The notes under the pieces: model-generated
The model's input: only the letters and a program-made list of their open reading frames with translations
Database searches by the model: none
What the model was told of the DNA's origin: nothing
Translations under genes and position numbers: made by a program
Part shown: positions 35,058 to 42,887 of the stretch, one piece after another
How positions within the stretch are numbered: the first letter of the stretch is position 1
Layout of the letters: each line of letters begins with the position of its first letter
IMG/VR virus record: IMGVR_UViG_3300046517_000960
Coordinates: 1-50,490 of that record
Reading direction: 5' to 3' (one strand)
DNA length: 50,490 bases
Source of the DNA: a virus

Positions 35058-35569
35058 CCACCATGCACCGCAAACCGGAACTCCAGCCGATGGGTAAAGT
35101 CCTGACCATGGCCATGGCGGCGAAAGGCATGAGCACCATCGATGCCGCCGAAAAACTGGGCGTGAGCGGCGGCACGGTCTCCAACTACCGGAACGGCAAG
35201 ACGAAGATGACCCCCAGGGTAGCGAGCCAGCTGGGCCGGCTGCTCGACCTGGACCCCGCCCGGCTGGTGGCGCCTGGAGGGAAGGCCGCGAAGAAATCCA
35301 CCCGCCAGGAGAAGCCAGGACCGGCCCAGAGGGCGGTCATGCTGCTGGAGGCCAGGGAGGCCCACCCAAATGGTCACGCCGTCCAGACCCCCTCCAGGGC
35401 CTCGCACGGGGCGGGTCCAGGTGTGAGTGGGGTTTTCGGGATGCAGGCCAACGCCGACGGCACCATGGCGGTGTGGGTGCGCGCGGCGGATTTGACTTAC
35501 GACAAGGGAAGCGCGCTGGTCAGGCTGCTACTGGACATGGGGCTGGTGCCGGGAGCCGTCAGCGCCTGA
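35054..35569 (+). CDS. XRE-family DNA-binding regulator
   Basis: A 171-residue protein starting at an ATGA overlap. Residues about 14-65 are a Cro/CI helix-turn-helix: GKVLTMAMAAKGMSTIDAAEKLGVSGGTVSNYRNGKTKMTP, where the second helix GVSGGTVSNYRNG is the recognition unit. A Pro/Arg linker follows and the C-terminal part (GVFGMQANADGTMAVWVRAADLTYDKGSALVRLLLDMG) may be a small alpha/beta oligomer domain. It is a second regulator beside the CI-like protein, perhaps controlling the primase-helicase gene that follows. The actual operator is unknown. Confidence 0.7.
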   Translation: MTTMHRKPELQPMGKVLTMAMAAKGMSTIDAAEKLGVSGGTVSNYRNGKTKMTPRVASQLGRLLDLDPARLVAPGGKAAKKSTRQEKPGPAQRAVMLLEAREAHPNGHAVQTPSRASHGAGPGVSGVFGMQANADGTMAVWVRAADLTYDKGSALVRLLLDMGLVPGAVSA

Positions 35570-35577
35570 CGAAGGCC

Positions 35578-35607
35578 GGGCCGGGGCGCACCCCTGCCCC
35601 CCGGCCC
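35578..35607 (+). terminator. Terminator-like hairpin after the regulator
   Basis: A nine-base-pair stem GGGCCGGGG / CCCCGGCCC with a 12-base loop starts eight bases past the stop and is followed by ATTTCG, a short T-run. It may stop or slow regulator transcripts. Confidence 0.45.
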
Positions 35608-35677
35608 ATTTCGTGCGTCACACCATCCAACCGGACAGTTCCGCGCATGTAGCGATCCGACGGACCAAAATCAAGCA

Positions 35678-35708
35678 AGGTGTTGTGACACCTGGGTTTA
35701 CGTTGACA
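35678..35708 (+). promoter_or_regulatory. Possible promoter/operator of the primase-helicase gene
   Basis: The inverted repeat AGGTGT-TGTG-ACACCT (35678-35693) lies just before TTGACA (35703-35708), a perfect -35 box; the expected -10 position is weak (CAGGCT). The 244-base gap between the regulator and the assigned primase start at 35814 holds only this and the preceding hairpin. Confidence 0.35.
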
Positions 35709-35813
35709 CGCATGGCGCGCCAGGACAGGCTCGGTCCCCCTTTCGTGCCCATACCCATGCCCACCCCATCAACCCGGACAGAGGACGGCCCCGGCGAGGG
35801 GCTGGTTTCCCCC

Positions 35814-38246
35814 ATGAGCAAACACGTCCCGACCGACACCAACCAGAAATTCCTGAAGATGTTGTTCGGTAACGACTGGGAGGGCGCCACGGTGGTCTCG
35901 GTCCCGGTCCTGGGACCCGGGGTGCCCTGGCCGGCGCAGCGCGCCGGGAGCGGCATACTTAAACATTACGATCCCAGAGCGAATAACTACTACGCCGTGA
36001 GCCTGTTCGACCGGCCCGTGCTGCGGCGCAAGGAAAACTTCCTGGCGCTCTGCGTCCTGGCGGTGGACGACGTGGGGACCAAGGTGAGCCCCGACCGGCT
36101 CAGGGCGACCCTGGGTGAGCCCACCTATCGCATCGAGACCTCGCCGGGCAGCGAACACTGGGGCTACCGGCTGGCGCCCCGGGTGACCGACCTGACACGG
36201 GCCTCGCGGCTGATCAAGCGCGTGGTGGTGGGCCTCGCCGGGGGCAAGGACCCGGGCATGGAAGGCGTGACCCGTGTCATGCGGCTCCCCGAGGGCACGA
36301 ACACCAAACCCGAACTCAACCTGGGGCCGCGCGGTTGGGCCTGTGTGCCCCTTCCTTTTGACCCGGGGCGCGATCTGGACCCGGCGGTGGCCGAGGCCAA
36401 ACTCCCCTTGCCCGAGGATAAGATTTCTTCTGGTGGGACGGCGCCTGGAGCTGGCGATCCCGGCGGAGACCCAGGACTGGTCCTGGACCCAGGACCCGGT
36501 TCCGGTCCCGGCACGGTGACGGACCCGGTGGCGCGCGGCCTCTGGCGGCTGGGAAGGATAAAATCCAGCTCACGCACCCTGGCCGGGGGCGTCGGCTGGG
36601 ATGTGATCTGCCCGTGGGTGGAGGATCACACGCCGTCGGGCGCGGTGGATACCGGCACGGTTTACTTTCGCGGTGGGGGCTTCAAGTGCTGGCACGGGCA
36701 CTGTGACGGCAAGGGACCCGCCGAGGTCAGAGCCCGCGTGGATGAGCTGTTGCGGGCCGACAGCGGGAGCCTCGTGGGGCTCCAGGACCTGGAGCCGGCC
36801 ACCGGGAGGTTCGACGCCGTGGACCCGTCCAGGGTGCCTCCCAGCCCCGTCGCGGCGACGCCGGAACCTGACGTGGTAAGACGGTTCTGGGCGGAGACCG
36901 TGCTGCACGTCCAGGAGGATCGTTTTGTCAGCCTGCGGACTGGCAGCACCATGGGTGACAGCGCGTTTAACACGCTTTGGCTGCCTGAACTGCGGGACCT
37001 GAACGTGCTGCCGCCGGATGCCAGGGGTAACCCGGTGTCGCCGGCTCGGTGGTACAGAGGCAGTCCGAGGCACCGGCTGGTGGACACGAGGACGTGGTGG
37101 CCCGGGCGCGGTGAACTGTTCAGTGATTTACTGGAAGGCAGACGGGCCAGCTTCCTGAACGCGTGGGTGGATGTTCCCCGGCCCCTGATCCAGGTCCCGG
37201 ACGCCGACCTGGCGGTCCTGGTGAAAAACTCCCCCTGGGCTGAACTGGTCCGGAAACTGTTCGACGCGGCGACCGCCCGGCACTGGCTCAACTACCAGGC
37301 CATGATCCTGGCGGCGGTGGACATCAAGCCCGGGCACATATCGCTGACGACGGGCGCGCAGGGCGTGGGCAAGGAAATCATCCTCGTGCCCGTCATCAGG
37401 ACCCTGGGCGACCGGGCGCTGCAGATCGACCAGGGCGATCTCAACGGGACTTTCACCGACTGGCTGAAACGCCGCCTCGTGGTCCTGCCCGAGGTCCGTC
37501 GGACAACACGCGGCACCACGACGGATCATGACCAATACCAGCGGATCAAGGCGCTCTGCGATCCAGGCAAACCGTTGGTCAGGCTCAATGAGAAATACCA
37601 GAAGCCCACGCAGGTCCGGAACGTGTTCGTCCTGGTCATGACCTCGAACGAGGACAAGCCCATGAGTTTACCCCCGGATGATCGACGCATCTGGGTGATC
37701 GAGGCGCGGGACCCGGGCTGGGACCCGGCGGATTACCAGGACCTCGTGGCGTGGTACGACCAGTCCAGCCCCTGGGGCGGAACAGCCAATGTGTTCGCGG
37801 TGGGGGAATGGCTGATCCGGCGCTGGGACCCGAACACCATGCTCACGCGGGTCCTGGGCCACGCACCCATGACGCCGGAAAAGGCACGCCTGATCGACCT
37901 GAGCCGTGGCGACATCCATATCTGGGTCGAGGAACTGCTGAAACGGGTAACGCCCGATCCTCTCACGCTGCCGGATGCGTTTACCGCTTCGGACGTGATG
38001 GCGCGGATCGAGGACGCCGCGCGGACCGGTGGTGAAGGACTGTCGCGCTGGACCCCGGCGCCAGGGATCACGGCGGTGGGGCGTATCCTGAACGCGCTGG
38101 GGTGCGCGAGATTGAACGGCGGTCAGACGGTCCCGATGCCGGGCGGACCCATGCGGCGTCTGTGGGCGAAGCCCGGGGACCGGGTGTTCAGCGCCATGAG
38201 CGAGCGGGAACTCACGGACTGGCTGACGGCGAACCGTCGTGCCTGA
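35814..38246 (+). CDS. AEP primase-SF3 helicase fusion
   Basis: An 810-residue replication protein; the ATG at 35814 is preferred, although the frame stays open upstream for about 200 bases. The N-terminal part resembles RepB-like archaeo-eukaryotic primases: a conserved VLAVDDVGTKV strand, then ETSPGSEHWGYRLAP and RLPEGTNTKP. A CxWHxHCDG segment (CWHGHCDGK) probably binds zinc. The C-terminal helicase is of the DUF5906/D5 class, with a P-loop GAQGVGKE (residues 514-521). The usual Ser/Thr after the lysine is Glu, which may weaken catalysis. Later FVLVMTSNEDKPMSLPPDDRRIWV is a sensor/arginine-finger block. Confidence 0.85.
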   Translation: MSKHVPTDTNQKFLKMLFGNDWEGATVVSVPVLGPGVPWPAQRAGSGILKHYDPRANNYYAVSLFDRPVLRRKENFLALCVLAVDDVGTKVSPDRLRATLGEPTYRIETSPGSEHWGYRLAPRVTDLTRASRLIKRVVVGLAGGKDPGMEGVTRVMRLPEGTNTKPELNLGPRGWACVPLPFDPGRDLDPAVAEAKLPLPEDKISSGGTAPGAGDPGGDPGLVLDPGPGSGPGTVTDPVARGLWRLGRIKSSSRTLAGGVGWDVICPWVEDHTPSGAVDTGTVYFRGGGFKCWHGHCDGKGPAEVRARVDELLRADSGSLVGLQDLEPATGRFDAVDPSRVPPSPVAATPEPDVVRRFWAETVLHVQEDRFVSLRTGSTMGDSAFNTLWLPELRDLNVLPPDARGNPVSPARWYRGSPRHRLVDTRTWWPGRGELFSDLLEGRRASFLNAWVDVPRPLIQVPDADLAVLVKNSPWAELVRKLFDAATARHWLNYQAMILAAVDIKPGHISLTTGAQGVGKEIILVPVIRTLGDRALQIDQGDLNGTFTDWLKRRLVVLPEVRRTTRGTTTDHDQYQRIKALCDPGKPLVRLNEKYQKPTQVRNVFVLVMTSNEDKPMSLPPDDRRIWVIEARDPGWDPADYQDLVAWYDQSSPWGGTANVFAVGEWLIRRWDPNTMLTRVLGHAPMTPEKARLIDLSRGDIHIWVEELLKRVTPDPLTLPDAFTASDVMARIEDAARTGGEGLSRWTPAPGITAVGRILNALGCARLNGGQTVPMPGGPMRRLWAKPGDRVFSAMSERELTDWLTANRRA

Positions 38247-38306
38247 CTGACCCTGACGCCGGGGTGTCCTCGCGCGTGCGCGCGATGAGTACATACCCAA
38301 AAGCCT

Positions 38307-38363
38307 AAAGGCTCAGACGTAACAGGTTGTGGTCCCAAAGGCTCAGACGTAACAGGTTGTGGT
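38307..38363. repeat. Tandem 27-base direct repeats
   Basis: A 27-base unit beginning AAAGGCTCAGACGTAACAGG occurs at 38307-38333 and 38337-38363, separated by CCC, so the period is 30 bases. It lies just outside the nested palindrome. Confidence 0.9.
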
Positions 38364-38370
38364 TGCGAAT

Positions 38371-38502
38371 ACGTATGTACCAGATACCATATAATCTCAG
38401 TACTTCTACGCGCGAGAACAAAACTAAATGAAAATTCATTTATGTTTGCCCCCTCTGCTCTCGCGCTAAAGTTGGAAGTTATTTGGTATCTGGTACATAC
38501 GT
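38371..38502. repeat. Nested inverted repeats with AT-rich core
   Basis: Three nearly concentric palindromes: an outer 19-base pair ACGTATGTACCAGATACCA (38371-38389) and its complement (38484-38502); a middle GCGCGAGA / TCTCGCGC (38410-38417, 38459-38466); and an inner TAAATGAA / TTCATTTA (38425-38432, 38435-38442). The centres agree within five bases. The core is AT-rich in an otherwise GC-rich genome. Confidence 0.85.
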
Positions 38503-38582
38503 TTGCGTAACCGAATTACGCGGTTGGGCTTTAACCATAAGGGTTTTCGCGGTTGGGCATAGGCTGGTCGAGGCCCCGGCGC

Positions 38583-38749
38583 GGGACAGCGCGCGGCGTT
38601 TGGGACACGCGCGGGACAACGCTATGGGACAAGCTGGACACGCTGGCGCCTGTCCCACGTGTCCTAAACCTGTCCCAAGCCTGTCCCAGGTGTGCCCATG
38701 GGACAGAAAAACGCCGCCCGGAGGCGGCGTTTCTGTCCCACTTTGTCCC
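38583..38749. repeat. Array of GGGACA / TGTCCC sites
   Basis: Forward GGGACA at 38583, 38602, 38613, 38626 and 38700; reverse TGTCCC at 38651, 38671, 38682, 38734 and 38744. Ten sites in 167 bases, the first four forward and the next three reverse. This iteron-like arrangement suits binding of an initiator or terminator protein. Confidence 0.7.
38709..38732 (-). terminator. Terminator of the leftward CobS/CobT-like operon
   Basis: A strong stem AACGCCGCC / GGCGGCGTT with a four-base loop, flanked by a second complementary pair GGGACAG / CTGTCCC. On the minus strand it is followed by TTTTT, as expected for a Rho-independent terminator; on the plus strand the T-run is only three bases. Confidence 0.75.
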
Positions 38750-38755
38750 GTTTGG

Positions 38756-39019
38756 TCAGTCCCGGACACGATGCCAGCGTGTCCCAGGGTCGTTTGGGTC
38801 ACGTGTCCAGCGTGCCACGAGACCCCCATCCGCCTGGGTCACGTCACATCGATCCGCCCCGGCGCCGTGCGAGCGCGCCCATTCGCCGGCCTCCCGCACG
38901 CTGTCAAAGCGCGCCACGGGGCCATGCCCATCGGGCCACGCGGGACCGAACGCCTGCGCCTGGACCTGGGTCCAGGCGGCGGGATGCACCGCGCGATACA
39001 CGCGTTTACGCGCGGCCAT
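38756..39019 (-). CDS. Small basic protein of the CobS/CobT-like operon
   Basis: An 87-residue protein with a strong GGAGG site seven bases before ATG. The sequence (RKRVYRAVHPAAWTQVQAQAFGPAWPDGHGPVARFDSVREAGEWARSHGAG) has an alpha/beta look with several aromatic and basic residues; the end is RWTRDPNDPGTRWHRVRD. No domain is recognised. It is the last gene of the leftward operon, before the terminator, and overlaps its neighbour by 14 bases. A role as a small substrate or adaptor of the ATPase-VWA pair is inference. Confidence 0.6.
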   Translation of the reverse strand: MAARKRVYRAVHPAAWTQVQAQAFGPAWPDGHGPVARFDSVREAGEWARSHGAGADRCDVTQADGGLVARWTRDPNDPGTRWHRVRD

Positions 39020-39188
39020 GGGCGAGCCTCCGCGCCAATACTTTCGCCTTTACCTCCGCCCATTGTTTCCGTGTCAGGCACCGGCCATACCGGTCCCGGT
39101 TGGCCTTGGTGTTCCGGCAAACCGTCCAGGGTTCCGGGCCAAGAATGGCCCGGATTTCTTCGGCGTTGGGGTACTCCGCTTTACGCAT
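39006..39188 (-). CDS. Small basic protein overlapping the VWA gene
   Basis: A 60-residue protein starting inside the last codons of the VWA protein, with GGAGG about 10 bases before ATG. It reads RKAEYPNAEEIRAILGPEPWTVCRNTKANRDRYGR and a basic helical end KQWAEVKAKVLARRLAHGRA. It is highly positively charged at the end. No family is recognised. The overlap shows translational coupling to the VWA partner. Confidence 0.55.
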   Translation of the reverse strand: MRKAEYPNAEEIRAILGPEPWTVCRNTKANRDRYGRCLTRKQWAEVKAKVLARRLAHGRA

Positions 39189-41181
39189 TGCCGGCGTCCT
39201 CCAGCATGTCGCAAAGCACGCCCAGACCGGTACGCGCCAACTGCGCCATATCCCGCACATTGACGCTCCAACCCGACGGAAACGCCGCCGCTACCGTCGG
39301 CGCGTCCATGCCGATGCCCACGGTCTCCACGCCCCAGGTCGCGGCGATATTGCACGCCTGGGTCACGCACGCGTTGCCGTGATCGCAGTCACCATCGGTC
39401 AGCACCATCAGGATGCGCCGTGCCGCCTGAACCTCAAGCAATGCCTGGGCGCCCCCCAGGATGGCGGGCGACAGGGGCGTGTACGCCTGAGGCTGTAATA
39501 TGTTCAACCGCGCGGCGTTGGCCCGCACCGGCTCCCCCATGCCCAGCAAGGGCACCAGCCTGGCGCCTGGACGGCTGGTGTCGCCGTGCCTGCCGCGTTC
39601 GGTTGACATGAACACTGTCACGCCAACCCTGGCGCCAGCCTGTTCAGCGGCACAAGCCAGATGCCACGCGGTCACCATGGCCATCCCCCAACGCGTTCCC
39701 ACTCTCATGCTCCCGGACCCATCGACCAATACGAGCAAGGCGGTATCGGTGCCGGCTTGTTCATGCCGTTGCGAGAACACATCCAAGGCGCCCGTTCCCA
39801 CGCGAACCAGCGCGCGGCGGTCCAGCCGCCCCGATGTCTCGCGATGCGTCACCCAGGTACGCTCCGGTGCCACGAGCAAGCGGGATATCTGGCCCGCCAG
39901 GATGGCACGCCCCGGTAGCGCCGCGTCCAATGCCGTGGCCATGTTCCGGCTTTCCGCCGCCCCGCTCCTCCCCTTCGTCATGCTCGTGTCGGTCACGTTG
40001 TGGTAGCCATGCAAGCCATGGGACCCAGGCGTGGGCCGCTCCCCGGTCTGTTCGACCACGCGGGCCACGATGTCATCCAGGCTGGCGGTCCCGTCCAGAC
40101 CAGGATCGTTCGGTCGCCAGTCCGACTGGCTGTCCAGGCTGACATCCGTGCCCTGCCCATCACCATGGCCTTGCCCGCCCGCCTTGCCTTCATCCGTACC
40201 GGCCTTACTCTCGCCGGCCTTACCCTCGGCCTCGGCCTTACCCTCGGCCTCACCCTCGGCCTCATCCTCGCCGGCCTCACCCTCGGCCTCGGCCTTACCC
40301 TCGGCCTCGGCCTTACCCTCGGCCTCACCCTCGCCGGCCTCACCCTCGCCGGCCTCACCCTCGCCGGCCTCACCCTCGGCCTCGGTCTCACTCTCGCCGG
40401 CCTCACCCTCGGCCTCGGTCTCACTCTCGCCGGTCTCGGCCTCAGGCTCGGTCTCAGGCTGAACAGGTGGAGGCGGGGGCGGCGGGGGCGGCGGGGGCGG
40501 CGGAGCGGCCATGGCTTGCTCCCGGCGAACCAGTTCAAGCGCCAGGGTCAGGCAATCGCTTGTGGAGCGGCACAAGCGCCCCTCGCGCAAAGCATACTCC
40601 ACAAGCGCCCGGACCTCGGCTGACATCGCCCCGGCAAGCCCGCGCGCGGATGGTATGAGGTAGCCATTGGCCAGCCGCCCCATGATTACATAACAGTAAG
40701 GCGCGTCCGCCAGCTTCGCCCCGATCACATAAGGCGCGGCCCGCACACTGTCCCGGTAATGCATGTGATCCGCGACACTAGCCAGCAATCCACGCAAGGC
40801 GGGATAGTGGCCCGCCTTGATCTCTTTCGCTTCGATCCTGACATCTTCCAGGCAGTTCACCCACCGCGTGACACGCGGGCCATACTGAACGGCGCGGCCC
40901 CATGCCTGCCAATCGGTGTGCAGCACGTGCATACACTCATGGGCGACGTAGCCTAAAATCCGGTCCGCTTCGCCCCGTGACAGGACCGCGTCCGCCCCTA
41001 AACCCGGCAGGTTCATATGAACCTGCCCCTGACTATTCACGTGCACGTTGGCGGTCATGCCGCCCCCGGTCCCGACATGGACCATGATTGGCTTGTCCGC
41101 CTGGGTCCGTCGCTGCGCCAGTATCTTACCGGCGGTCTCAGCCGCCGCCGTCGTCACGTCCAAATACAATACGCTTGCCAT
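39181..41181 (-). CDS. CobT-like VWA protein with HExxH metalloprotease module
   Basis: A 666-residue protein. Residues 1-130 hold a zincin-type module: HECMH at 81-85 (H81, E82, H85) and a downstream CLEDVRIE block (110-117) resembling the EDxRxE element of CobT-type gluzincins. Residues 227-239 are a run of prolines; 243-330 are Glu/Gly/Ala repeats. Residues about 480-640 form a von Willebrand A domain with MIDAS DGSGS (487-491), T568 and D596 (TDGD). It sits 23 bases after the CobS-like ATPase. In the cobaltochelatase the CobT-type partner acts with a MoxR/CobS ATPase; no CobN is present, so it is probably repurposed. Confidence 0.85.
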   Translation of the reverse strand: MASVLYLDVTTAAAETAGKILAQRRTQADKPIMVHVGTGGGMTANVHVNSQGQVHMNLPGLGADAVLSRGEADRILGYVAHECMHVLHTDWQAWGRAVQYGPRVTRWVNCLEDVRIEAKEIKAGHYPALRGLLASVADHMHYRDSVRAAPYVIGAKLADAPYCYVIMGRLANGYLIPSARGLAGAMSAEVRALVEYALREGRLCRSTSDCLTLALELVRREQAMAAPPPPPPPPPPPPPVQPETEPEAETGESETEAEGEAGESETEAEGEAGEGEAGEGEAGEGEAEGKAEAEGKAEAEGEAGEDEAEGEAEGKAEAEGKAGESKAGTDEGKAGGQGHGDGQGTDVSLDSQSDWRPNDPGLDGTASLDDIVARVVEQTGERPTPGSHGLHGYHNVTDTSMTKGRSGAAESRNMATALDAALPGRAILAGQISRLLVAPERTWVTHRETSGRLDRRALVRVGTGALDVFSQRHEQAGTDTALLVLVDGSGSMRVGTRWGMAMVTAWHLACAAEQAGARVGVTVFMSTERGRHGDTSRPGARLVPLLGMGEPVRANAARLNILQPQAYTPLSPAILGGAQALLEVQAARRILMVLTDGDCDHGNACVTQACNIAATWGVETVGIGMDAPTVAAAFPSGWSVNVRDMAQLARTGLGVLCDMLEDAGNA
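40190..40505 (-). repeat. Low-complexity Glu/Gly/Ala- and Pro-coding repeats
   Basis: On the plus strand short units such as CTCGGCCTC and TCGCCGGCC recur dozens of times, encoding the GEAGEGEAGE-like acidic linker and the poly-proline run inside the CobT-like protein. The tract is prone to slippage; it is coding sequence, not a CRISPR array. Confidence 0.85.
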
Positions 41182-41204
41182 AACCGTTACCCTTTCAGAT
41201 CAAA

Positions 41205-42692
41205 TCAGACCGGGACCTCGTCAAAATCCGCCGCCGCGTCCAGACCTGAACGCTGGCCGTTCGCATCACCTGTCGTGCCGCTCGGGTCCTGGCCCGCCAG
41301 CGCCCGCGCCACGGTGTTTTTATCCACGGCAAGCATACATTGTTGCCTCAGGGTCTCCCGCTCGGCCTCGGGCACGCAATCCTGGACGGCGCAACAAAAC
41401 GCGGTCTCAACGTCAATGCCATCGGCCAGCAACTCGGCCCAGGAAAACAGGCGCCGCAAGCCCAGGCCCTCGGTCAGGACCTGACTGTCAGCCGCCGCCC
41501 GGGTAGTTTGCGCCGCCGTCACCAACAAATCCGCCAGCGCCCGCGTGCAACCCGGGACCGCCGCCATGACGATCCCCGCCTCGGTCGCGGCGTCATGCCA
41601 GCCCATTTTGATCCTGGCGCCAAAACGATCCAACGTGGCCGCGTTCAACGGTTGCGTGCCATGAAAGCCACGGCGCGCCCCGCCCCCGGTCCCGTTGGTG
41701 TTGTCAGTGGCGCAGAATATGACCCCTGGCGCGGTCCTGATCCGCGCTCCGGTCTCTTGCACATATAAAGCCCGGTTCGGGGTCAGAACATTTTGCAGCA
41801 CGAACAAGGCACCGGGCCGCGCCACGCTTGGCTCATCGATGCATATGACAGCGCCCGCTGTCTGAATGGCCCGAACCAGCTGGCCAGCCTGAAACGTCAC
41901 GCCGCCCGCTTTGCCCGGGACCGTCATACCCACGAGCGTGGCGGCATCGGTGGAACTATCGCACGATATCAAAACGAATGGCCGGCCCAGACGCGCGGCG
42001 AGTTGCTGGCAAAATTCGGTCTTGCCACAACCTGCCGGCCCCCAGAGATACACGTTCCGGCCTCGCGCGATTTGCGTCAAAGCCACGGCGGTCCTCTCGG
42101 GCCAGATATAATCCGGGTTCACCATGGGCGTGTCAGGGTGTTTGCCGTCCCACAGGTTACAGGTCCGGGACCCCATGGCCCCCTTAACGCCAAATGCTTT
42201 GCGCCACGTCACGGTCTGGCCCAGCGGCGATGCCTGGATCACGGGCGCGTCAGGATCGATTGGCGCGACATGAACCTCGCGCACGACTTCCACGGTGACA
42301 GGTGGTTTGCGCGCGGCGATGACAAGCCCCCGGATTTTCTCGTCCAGAGCGATGAACCCGCCAGACACGACGGCGCTTCGGACCTCCGCGATCTCCCGCG
42401 CGATGATATCGGCCTCGGCGGTCTCAGCCTCGACCTCGGCCTCGGGAAGCAGCATGACGCTATCGTCAGGCACGGTCGGCATGGTGGGGTCCTCCGGCGC
42501 CCGGTTCGGGTCCGCTTCAAGGGTGGAAATGGCCTGGTGCAATTCGGTTATCGTCAGGTCGGAAACGGTTTTCCCGTTCATGACCCCCTCTTTCACCGAG
42601 AGGTATGCGTCGCCGCCTGTCAGCGCGGCGGCGCCAAGCAGGGTGCGAAGCCGGGACCGTAAAATGGCCCGGGCCTGGTGTGCTGGTGACAT
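41205..42692 (-). CDS. CobS-like MoxR AAA+ ATPase
   Basis: A 495-residue protein. The start at 42692 (MSPAHQ) has AGGA upstream; the longer frame is not conserved-looking. Walker A is GPAGCGKT (218-225), Walker B CIDEPSV (D286, E287), followed by an arginine-finger segment TLDRFGAR (R356). The block beginning SRTCNLWDGKHPDTPMVNP before the ATPase is a short N-terminal unit typical of CobS-like proteins. Residues 1-150 are partly disordered and acidic. ATP hydrolysis would drive remodelling together with the VWA-protease partner next door. Substrate is unknown, and no vitamin B12 gene is nearby. Confidence 0.88.
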   Translation of the reverse strand: MSPAHQARAILRSRLRTLLGAAALTGGDAYLSVKEGVMNGKTVSDLTITELHQAISTLEADPNRAPEDPTMPTVPDDSVMLLPEAEVEAETAEADIIAREIAEVRSAVVSGGFIALDEKIRGLVIAARKPPVTVEVVREVHVAPIDPDAPVIQASPLGQTVTWRKAFGVKGAMGSRTCNLWDGKHPDTPMVNPDYIWPERTAVALTQIARGRNVYLWGPAGCGKTEFCQQLAARLGRPFVLISCDSSTDAATLVGMTVPGKAGGVTFQAGQLVRAIQTAGAVICIDEPSVARPGALFVLQNVLTPNRALYVQETGARIRTAPGVIFCATDNTNGTGGGARRGFHGTQPLNAATLDRFGARIKMGWHDAATEAGIVMAAVPGCTRALADLLVTAAQTTRAAADSQVLTEGLGLRRLFSWAELLADGIDVETAFCCAVQDCVPEAERETLRQQCMLAVDKNTVARALAGQDPSGTTGDANGQRSGLDAAADFDEVPV

Positions 42693-42887
42693 GGTGTTAT
42701 CCTGTCCAATCAATGGGTTAGGTGTGACGCGGCGTGTGTTTTTGGGGTGCGCCGCAGCGCGCTTATGCCGACAAATCACGGGACAGGACACAACAAATTG
42801 TTGTGTGGATGTATTTTGATTGAGACAGTGGCGACAGGACACAATCCAGGCTAAACCCTGGAAACCTACAGGACAGGGGATCGCGCG
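42693..42887. promoter_or_regulatory. Divergent control region with palindrome and 12-base direct repeats
   Basis: Between the leftward CobS-like gene and the rightward zinc-protein gene. The palindrome ACACAACAA-A-TTGTTGTGT (42788-42806) is flanked by the direct repeat GACAGGACACAA at 42782-42793 and 42833-42844. No confident -10/-35 pair was found. Confidence 0.55.

Larger units (their letters stand above)
38247..38755. other. Noncoding region, candidate replication origin
   Basis: About 500 bases between convergent genes with no convincing ORF. It holds two 27-base repeats, nested inverted repeats around an AT-rich core, an array of GGGACA sites in both orientations and a terminator (each listed separately). 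Lying directly after the primase-helicase and rich in repeats, it is the best candidate origin; attP is the main alternative. Confidence 0.55.

Noticed and set aside
38483-39498. Rightward ORFs of 236 to 299 codons downstream of the primase-helicase
   Set aside because: They run through the origin-like repeats and oppose two leftward genes with good ribosome sites; no domain is visible.
40100-40500. Repetitive tract that could suggest a CRISPR array
   Set aside because: The repeat has no constant spacer/repeat structure; it encodes the acidic and proline-rich linker of the VWA protein in frame.
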